This document shows, piece by piece, positions 28,458-32,787 of a DNA stretch of 32,787 bases. The stretch spans positions 1 to 32,787 of the forward strand of contig CAJXKJ010000033.1 in NCBI GenBank assembly GCA_913055605.1. Reading direction: 5' to 3'. The translations under genes and the position numbers were made by a program. Origin of the DNA: an uncultured Euryhalocaulis sp. (GTDB lineage Bacteria > Pseudomonadota > Alphaproteobacteria > Caulobacterales > Maricaulaceae). Each line of letters opens with the position of its first letter. Position 1 is the first letter of the stretch. Under the pieces are notes generated by a model. That model was not told where the DNA came from and did not search any database. It worked only from the letters and a program-made list of their open reading frames with translations.

Positions 28458-30071
28458 ATGGGTGTGAAGGAAGCCGGCGGACAGTCCGCTAAACTGCCGG
28501 GCGTCGATCTTACCGGCGCGGAACTGCTCTGGAACTGGAACGAGCCCGCGCTTTACGAGCAGGCGGTCCGCGACGGCGCGGAGATCGCCAAGGGCGGCGC
28601 CCTGGTCGTGAAGACCGGAAAGCACACCGGCCGCTCGGCCAAGGACAAATTCGTGGTGCGCGACGCCGAGACCGAAAACACGGTCTGGTGGGACAATAAC
28701 GCCGCCATGACGCCGGAGCAGTTCGAGACGCTGCGCAAGGACATGGTCGCCCACATCCAGGGCCGCCCGATGTACGCGCAGATCCTGTTCGGCGGCGCCG
28801 ACAAGGATCACCGCCTGCCCTTCGCGGTGGTCACCGAACTGGCCTGGCACGGCCTTTTCATCCGCCACCTGCTGCGCCGCCCGTCGGCCGAGGAGCAGGA
28901 AAGCCTGACCCCGGAATTCACCATCGTGAACGCGCCCAGCTTCGAGGCTGACCCGACGCGCCACGGCACCAATTCCGAGACCGTGATCGCGGTGAACTTC
29001 GCCGAGCGCGTGGTGCTGATCGGCGGCACGTCCTATGCGGGCGAGACCAAGAAATCGGTCTTCACCATCCTGAACTATCTGCTGCCCAAGAAATCCGTCA
29101 TGCCGATGCACTGCTCGGTCAATGTCGGCTCCAGCGCGGACTCGGCCGTCTTCTTCGGCCTGTCCGGCACGGGCAAGACGACGCTGTCGGCCGACCCGGA
29201 ACGCACGCTGATCGGCGACGACGAGCATGGCTGGTCGGAAAACGGCCTCTTCAATTTCGAAGGCGGCTGCTACGCCAAGATGATCCGTCTGTCGGCGGAG
29301 GCGGAGCCGGACATCTACGCCACGACCTCCATGTGGGGCACGGTGCTGGAAAACGTGGTCATGGATCCCAGATCGCGGGAGCTGGACCTCGACGACGCGA
29401 CGCTGGCGGAGAACAGCCGCGGCGCCTATCCGATCTCCTACATCAAGGGCGCTTCGGAAGACGGCCGCACGGTCCATCCGAAGAACATCATCATGCTGAC
29501 GGCCGACGCGTTCGGCGTTCTGCCGCCGATCGCCAAGCTGACGCCGCATCAGGCGATGTACCACTTCCTGTCCGGCTACACCGCCAAGGTCGCCGGCACC
29601 GAGAAGGGCGTGACCGAACCGTCCGCCACCTTCTCCACCTGTTTCGGCGCGCCCTTCATGCCGCGCCACCCGGCCGAATACGGCAATCTGCTGCGCGACC
29701 TGATCAATGAGCACGGCGTGGATTGCTGGCTGGTCAATACCGGCTGGACCGGCGGCCCCTACGGCGTCGGCAAGCGCATGCCGATCAAGGAAACCCGCGC
29801 CCTGCTGCGCGCGGCCCTCGACGGCTCGCTGAACACCGCCCAGTTCCGCGAGGATCCGGTGTTCGGCTTCCAGGTTCCGGTCTCGGTGCCGGGCGTGGAC
29901 GACTCCCTGCTCGACCCGCGCTCGACCTGGGACGACAAGCAGGCCTATGACGCCCAGGCCAACAAGCTGGCCGGGATGTTCATCAAGAATTTCGAGAAGT
30001 TCGAAAGCCACGTGTCGGAAAGCGTCCGCGAGGCCGCCCCGACCGCCCCGGCCGCCGTCGCCGCCGAATAG
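28458..30071 (+). CDS. pckA: Phosphoenolpyruvate carboxykinase (ATP)
   Basis: A 537-residue cytoplasmic enzyme of gluconeogenesis that converts oxaloacetate and ATP to phosphoenolpyruvate and CO2. The ATP P-loop is [13 protein letters not shown] (kinase motif 1a), motif 2 is GDDEHGW, with the HCSVNVG metal-site region just upstream. The substrate segment [14 protein letters not shown] lies near residue 50. Length and motifs fit the ATP-dependent (not GTP) form. I chose the ATG at 28458 behind GGAGGGTTGAA; the longer frame begins at a non-conserved TG-type start. It is transcribed alone and ended by a strong terminator at 30092-30123. Confidence 0.97.
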   Translation: MGVKEAGGQSAKLPGVDLTGAELLWNWNEPALYEQAVRDGAEIAKGGALVVKTGKHTGRSAKDKFVVRDAETENTVWWDNNAAMTPEQFETLRKDMVAHIQGRPMYAQILFGGADKDHRLPFAVVTELAWHGLFIRHLLRRPSAEEQESLTPEFTIVNAPSFEADPTRHGTNSETVIAVNFAERVVLIGGTSYAGETKKSVFTILNYLLPKKSVMPMHCSVNVGSSADSAVFFGLSGTGKTTLSADPERTLIGDDEHGWSENGLFNFEGGCYAKMIRLSAEAEPDIYATTSMWGTVLENVVMDPRSRELDLDDATLAENSRGAYPISYIKGASEDGRTVHPKNIIMLTADAFGVLPPIAKLTPHQAMYHFLSGYTAKVAGTEKGVTEPSATFSTCFGAPFMPRHPAEYGNLLRDLINEHGVDCWLVNTGWTGGPYGVGKRMPIKETRALLRAALDGSLNTAQFREDPVFGFQVPVSVPGVDDSLLDPRSTWDDKQAYDAQANKLAGMFIKNFEKFESHVSESVREAAPTAPAAVAAE

Positions 30072-30091
30072 GCGGACGCGGCAGAAGATTA

Positions 30092-30123
30092 ACGCCGCCG
30101 CGCCCCGTGCGCGGCGGCGTTTT
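30092..30123 (+). terminator. Terminator of pckA
   Basis: ACGCCGCCGCGC (30092-30103) pairs perfectly over 12 bp with GCGCGGCGGCGT (30109-30120) across the loop CCCGT, followed by TTTT. A strong Rho-independent terminator 21 bases after the pckA stop. Confidence 0.88.
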
Positions 30124-30161
30124 CATGCCCGGCTGTCCCAGCCCGGCGCATTTTCAACAAC

Positions 30162-30170
30162 TTATCCACA
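30162..30170 (+). promoter_or_regulatory. Consensus DnaA box
   Basis: TTATCCACA, an exact match to the strong DnaA box, preceded by TTTTCAACAAC. It is between pckA and the EEP-family gene. Two GANTC sites lie close by (30229-30233 and 30262-30266) and a CACGA/TCGTG palindrome at 30211-30225. One box alone does not make an origin; it may link the EEP gene's transcription to DnaA activity. Confidence 0.5.
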
Positions 30171-30210
30171 GGCGCGCCGCAATATCTGGCGCCTGAGACT
30201 GTGACGCCTA

Positions 30211-30225
30211 CACGATTTTGTCGTG
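30211..30225. promoter_or_regulatory. Small palindrome upstream of the EEP gene
   Basis: CACGA (30211-30215) and TCGTG (30221-30225) flank TTTTG, a 5-5-5 inverted repeat of operator size about 105 bases upstream of the EEP-family gene. I do not recognise a cognate regulator. Confidence 0.3.
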
Positions 30226-30329
30226 AAAGATTCGCGCACCCGTCGCCGATCCCAAATCCGGGAGTCGCACGAACCGCCTAAATCCTCGCGCGACGGGGCG
30301 GCCTGCGCCGCCCGGCGCTGGGGGACGCC

Positions 30330-31463
30330 ATGCGGGCGGCGCTGTGTCTGATCGCAATACTGACGCTGGTCGCGTGCGCGGCCGCCCGTCCTGACGGGAC
30401 GCGCTTTTCGCCGACGCCGCGGCCGGATCCCGCCTCCGCCCCCATCGTGATCGATCCGGTATCGGGCGAGCGCGCTTTCGCGCTCCGTGTGGCCACATGG
30501 AATGTCGCCGGCCTGCCCGCGCCGCTGAAATCCGGACGCGCCGCGGCGCTCGCCGACATCGGCGACGCGCTGGCCGCGCTGCGCGCGCGGGGCGCCGCGC
30601 CGCATGTCCTGCTGATCCAGGAAGGTTTCATGGACGGCGCGATGCAGGATCTGATCGCGCGCGCCGGCTATGCCTATTCCGCGCGCGGCCCGCGCGCCGG
30701 CGACGACGCGCCCCGCCGCAGTGCGGAGATGGGCGCGCCCTGGCTGCTGCGCGGCGAGGGCGTCGGCCAGCTGTTCGGCGCCGGCCTCTATATCCTGTCG
30801 GATTTCCCGATCCGGGATGCGCAATCGGCCGCCTTCGGCGACTGCGCCGGGCTGGACTGTCTGGCCAACAAGGGCGCGGTGATGGCGCGGATCGATATTC
30901 CGGGCGCGCCCGCCCCCGTCGCGGTGCTCAACACGCATCTGAATTCCCGCCGCTCGGCCAGGACGCCGGAAGACCGGGCGAACCTGGCGCACCGGCTGCA
31001 GATCGACCGGCTGGAGCATTTCGTGTCGCAGGCCGCACCGCGGGGCGAGATCCTGCTGTTCGGCGGCGACTTCAATATGCGCGCTTCTCAGGAACGCTGG
31101 ACCTACGCCGCGCCGGCCGGCCCGTTCGCGTTCGCCCGCGCCTGGTGCGCGAACGAGGCCGCCTGCGACGCCTCGACCCTGCCCGCCACCGAGGCGGCGA
31201 TGCAGGAAACCCAGGACCTGCAGGGCTTCCATGACGGCGCGGCGATGCGCGCCCGCCCGGTGCGCCTGACCCTGCTCGACGACAAGACCGGTCCGGACGC
31301 CCTGTCCGACCACAGCGCCTATCAGGTGGAATACCGGATCAGCTGGGACGCCGCGCCCGTCCTGCAAATGGCCTCGGCGGACGGCTGGCGCGCTGGCGGC
31401 CTGTTCCTCAGCAGCGCCGCTTCGCCCGCCCTCACCGCCGAACTCCGCCCCGCCGGCCGCTAG
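30330..31463 (+). CDS. Endonuclease/exonuclease/phosphatase-family lipoprotein
   Basis: A 377-residue lipoprotein with lipobox LVAC (Cys16). The EEP fold motifs are in order: RVATWNVAGLP (N58), LLIQEGF (E98), VLNTHLNS (H203), FGGDFNM (D247, N249) and SDHSAY (D327, H328). These are the metal-binding and catalytic residues of DNase I / sphingomyelinase / phosphatase relatives. Four cysteines lie in the second half (FGDCAGLDC, WCANEAAC) and may form disulphides, fitting a location outside the cytoplasm. The substrate (nucleic acid, phospholipid or inositol phosphate) is unknown. Transcribed alone; it ends 3 bases before the convergent DUF6265 gene. Confidence 0.87.
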   Translation: MRAALCLIAILTLVACAAARPDGTRFSPTPRPDPASAPIVIDPVSGERAFALRVATWNVAGLPAPLKSGRAAALADIGDALAALRARGAAPHVLLIQEGFMDGAMQDLIARAGYAYSARGPRAGDDAPRRSAEMGAPWLLRGEGVGQLFGAGLYILSDFPIRDAQSAAFGDCAGLDCLANKGAVMARIDIPGAPAPVAVLNTHLNSRRSARTPEDRANLAHRLQIDRLEHFVSQAAPRGEILLFGGDFNMRASQERWTYAAPAGPFAFARAWCANEAACDASTLPATEAAMQETQDLQGFHDGAAMRARPVRLTLLDDKTGPDALSDHSAYQVEYRISWDAAPVLQMASADGWRAGGLFLSSAASPALTAELRPAGR

Positions 31464-31466
31464 GGC

Positions 31467-31931
31467 TCAGGGCATCAGCTCCCAGCTCCAGCTGATCGCG
31501 TCGCCGCCCGAGAGGTCGGAGATCGTGGCGCTCAGCGTATCGCCGCTCCGCACATAGCGGACGCGCTGCGGATAATCGTTCTGCGGATTCTCGAACACGG
31601 CGAAGGTCTCGCCCGCATCCGCCAGCGCGAACCGTACCGGCGCGCCGCCATTGGGCTGCGCCACGAAGACCGGCGCGTCCGCGCCGTCCTCAATCCGCAT
31701 ATATTCGAACGATACGGCCGCGCCGTCCTCGACCGTGCGCCCCAGCCCGAGCATCAGCCCGCCGGCGGGGCCGAACCAGCCTTCCTCGGAGACATTCGCG
31801 CCATCGGCCGCGCGCCAGTGCCCGGCCATCCAGGCCAGATCGTCGACCGAGGCATCCTGCGCCAGGGCCGGCGTCAGCCACGCGCAGGCAATCGTCGCGC
31901 TAATCACGCCGTCCCGGAGAATGCGCCGCAT
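31467..31931 (-). CDS. DUF6265 family secreted protein
   Basis: A 154-residue exported protein. Signal peptide about 1-25 (ACAWLTPALA|QDAS). The mature part has LAWMAGHWRAAD, EEGWFGPAGGLMLGLGRTV, FEYMRI and VFVAQPNGGAPVRF, the lipocalin-like DUF6265 pattern, which may bind a small hydrophobic ligand. I chose the ATG at 31931 behind AAGGAACG; a TTG further upstream is not needed. It is 33 bases downstream of the cysteine-cluster gene on the same strand, so one transcript is likely. Confidence 0.85.
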   Translation of the reverse strand: MRRILRDGVISATIACAWLTPALAQDASVDDLAWMAGHWRAADGANVSEEGWFGPAGGLMLGLGRTVEDGAAVSFEYMRIEDGADAPVFVAQPNGGAPVRFALADAGETFAVFENPQNDYPQRVRYVRSGDTLSATISDLSGGDAISWSWELMP

Positions 31932-31964
31932 CGCTTCGTTCCTTGTTGAAGCGAGCAATCTAAC

Positions 31965-32546
31965 TCAGCGCGGCTCCGCCGGCATCAGGCTTTTGGAATC
32001 CGGTGCGCCGGGCTGTCCCGCGAAACCGCGCAATCCCCGCAAAAACGCCTTCACCCGCTCGGGCAGCGGTCCCTGCGCAAAATCCGCAAGACTTTGCGAT
32101 GTCCAGCCGACGGCGGGCGTCAGCTCGCCCAGCAATGCGGCTCGTTCGCGCTCGTGTTCGGCGGGCAGGCCCAGATTTCCGGCCGCGCGCAGCAGCAGGA
32201 TCTGCTCATGCACCGTGCGCAGGGCGCGGAAGGCGTCGAAGATTTCGCGCGCCGCAGCCGGCCCGTCGCGCCAGGACCGGCCGGGAAAGACCTCCTGCAT
32301 CAGCCGCTGTCCGGCGCCATGGCAATCGAAGCGAACGCAGCCGCCGAACCCGCGGCCTTCCAGATTCGAGTGGATCGCGCACCGCTGATCGGCCTGCAGG
32401 TGCCGGCAGGGCTCCTCGGCGGGCTTGTCGAAGGCGAACATGTCCGATTCGTAGAAGGCCAGGCCGACGCAGCACAGCGCATCGCAGCGGGAGCAGTCCG
32501 GACGCAAATCCGGCTCCCGTCCGATCGGCGCACCTGTATCCGGCAT
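31965..32546 (-). CDS. Cysteine-cluster protein
   Basis: A 193-residue cytoplasmic protein with eight cysteines in the first 80 residues: C18, C21, C25, C26, C47, C56, C70 and C75. They lie in CSRCDALCC, PCRHLQADQRC and GGCVRFDC. The spacing recalls YkgJ-type metal-cluster proteins and the N-terminal part of some pentapeptide-repeat proteins, but here no pentapeptide repeats follow; the second half is helical. It probably binds zinc or an iron-sulphur cluster; function unknown. The ATG at 32546 follows GGGGATCC. It is the first gene after the rRNA operon terminator and may depend on read-through. Confidence 0.75.
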   Translation of the reverse strand: MPDTGAPIGREPDLRPDCSRCDALCCVGLAFYESDMFAFDKPAEEPCRHLQADQRCAIHSNLEGRGFGGCVRFDCHGAGQRLMQEVFPGRSWRDGPAAAREIFDAFRALRTVHEQILLLRAAGNLGLPAEHERERAALLGELTPAVGWTSQSLADFAQGPLPERVKAFLRGLRGFAGQPGAPDSKSLMPAEPR

Positions 32547-32590
32547 GGCGGATCCCCGCGGGTCCCGGGCGGCCGCGCCGCCCCAAACGA

Positions 32591-32621
32591 AAAACGCCCC
32601 GCTGAAATAGCAGGGCGTTTT
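32591..32621 (-). terminator. rRNA operon terminator
   Basis: On the minus strand AAAACGCCC (32621-32613) pairs with GGGCGTTTT (32599-32591), with an inner GCT/AGC pairing, and runs into TCGTTT. It lies about 43 bases after the 5S 3' end and should end the rRNA operon transcript. Confidence 0.85.
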
Positions 32622-32663
32622 GAAAGATCATTGTAAAGGCGGGACATGTGCGCCGGCGCGGCA

Positions 32664-32781
32664 GACCCGGCAGCGACCTACTCTCCCACGTCTTAAGACG
32701 CAGTACCATCGGCGCTGGGGGACTTAACGGCCGTGTTCGGAATGGGAACGGGTGGGAACCCCCCGCCATAGCCACCGGATC
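32664..32781 (-). rRNA. rrf: 5S rRNA
   Basis: About 118 bases, whole or nearly so. It contains CCCATTCCGAACACGG and GCGCCGATGGTACTGCG and ends GGGAGAGTAGGTCGCTGCCGG, the conserved core of bacterial 5S. Its 5' end (GATCCGG) pairs with its 3' end (CCGGGTC). It is the last gene of an rRNA operon whose 23S and 16S genes lie beyond the right edge on the minus strand. Confidence 0.96.
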
Positions 32782-32787
32782 GGCGGC

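Noticed and set aside
28410-30011. A 533-codon minus-strand open frame
   Set aside because: Antisense shadow of pckA, whose catalytic motifs are unambiguous.
30124-30329. A replication origin
   Set aside because: Only one DnaA box is visible, with no AT-rich unwinding stretch or origin-linked genes.

Overview
The window is GC-rich, densely packed chromosomal DNA from an alphaproteobacterium, most likely of the Caulobacterales / Hyphomonadales (Maricaulales) type. Three things point there: the gene run ftsZ-lpxC-bamD-recN-ligA, an initiator tRNA with the alphaproteobacterial anticodon stem (A-U, G-C, G-C), and a CtrA-type box with GANTC (CcrM) sites in front of ftsZ. I see no prophage, insertion sequence, CRISPR array, toxin-antitoxin pair or defence island. 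This is mainly core chromosome with small secreted-protein genes in between.

Layout. 159-2744 (minus): a compact three-gene run of a secreted SnoaL-like protein, a secreted 487-residue protein of unknown function and a DUF1993 protein. 2892-6257 (plus): a secreted hypothetical protein, a glutathione S-transferase, a small lipoprotein, the L11 methyltransferase PrmA and a secreted EF-hand protein. The middle three are tightly coupled. 6258-6704: a structured region with a 41-residue basic small gene (minus) and a plus-strand intrinsic terminator. 6705-9511 (plus): an aminopeptidase P overlapping a DUF2272 protein. 9508-17929 (minus): ftsZ, lpxC, bamD, recN, ligA and a SAM methyltransferase, covering division, lipid A synthesis, outer-membrane assembly and DNA repair/ligation. 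18013-21140 (plus): murI, divergent from ftsZ, then an isoaspartyl peptidase/asparaginase and an ICMT-like membrane protein. 21099-23764 (minus): a serine beta-lactamase-fold lipoprotein and a tannase/feruloyl-esterase-family hydrolase. 23926-25763 (plus): a TPR protein overlapping a one-haem cytochrome-like protein. 25771-28210 (minus): a TPR protein, a BON-MscS channel and tRNA-fMet. 28458-31463 (plus): pckA and an EEP-family lipoprotein. 31467-32781 (minus): a DUF6265 protein, a cysteine-cluster protein, and the rRNA-operon terminator with the 5S rRNA. The rest of that rRNA operon lies beyond the right edge.

Functional themes. The best connected block is the envelope/division cluster. FtsZ (septation), MurI (D-glutamate for peptidoglycan), LpxC (lipid A commitment) and BamD (beta-barrel assembly) sit around one 83-bp divergent promoter. 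That promoter carries a full TTAA-N7-TTAAC box, with GANTC sites at the adjacent murI start, so cell-cycle control of both arms is plausible. Most other genes encode exported proteins (Sec signal peptides or lipoboxes), many of unknown function.

I did not find a clearly new multi-gene system. The observations most worth a second look are the ftsZ/murI control region, the 41-residue basic small gene facing an orphan terminator, the duplicated helix-hairpin-helix module in LigA, the three-gene secreted run at the left, and the initiator tRNA standing alone about 4.4 kb downstream of the rRNA operon with its own promoter.
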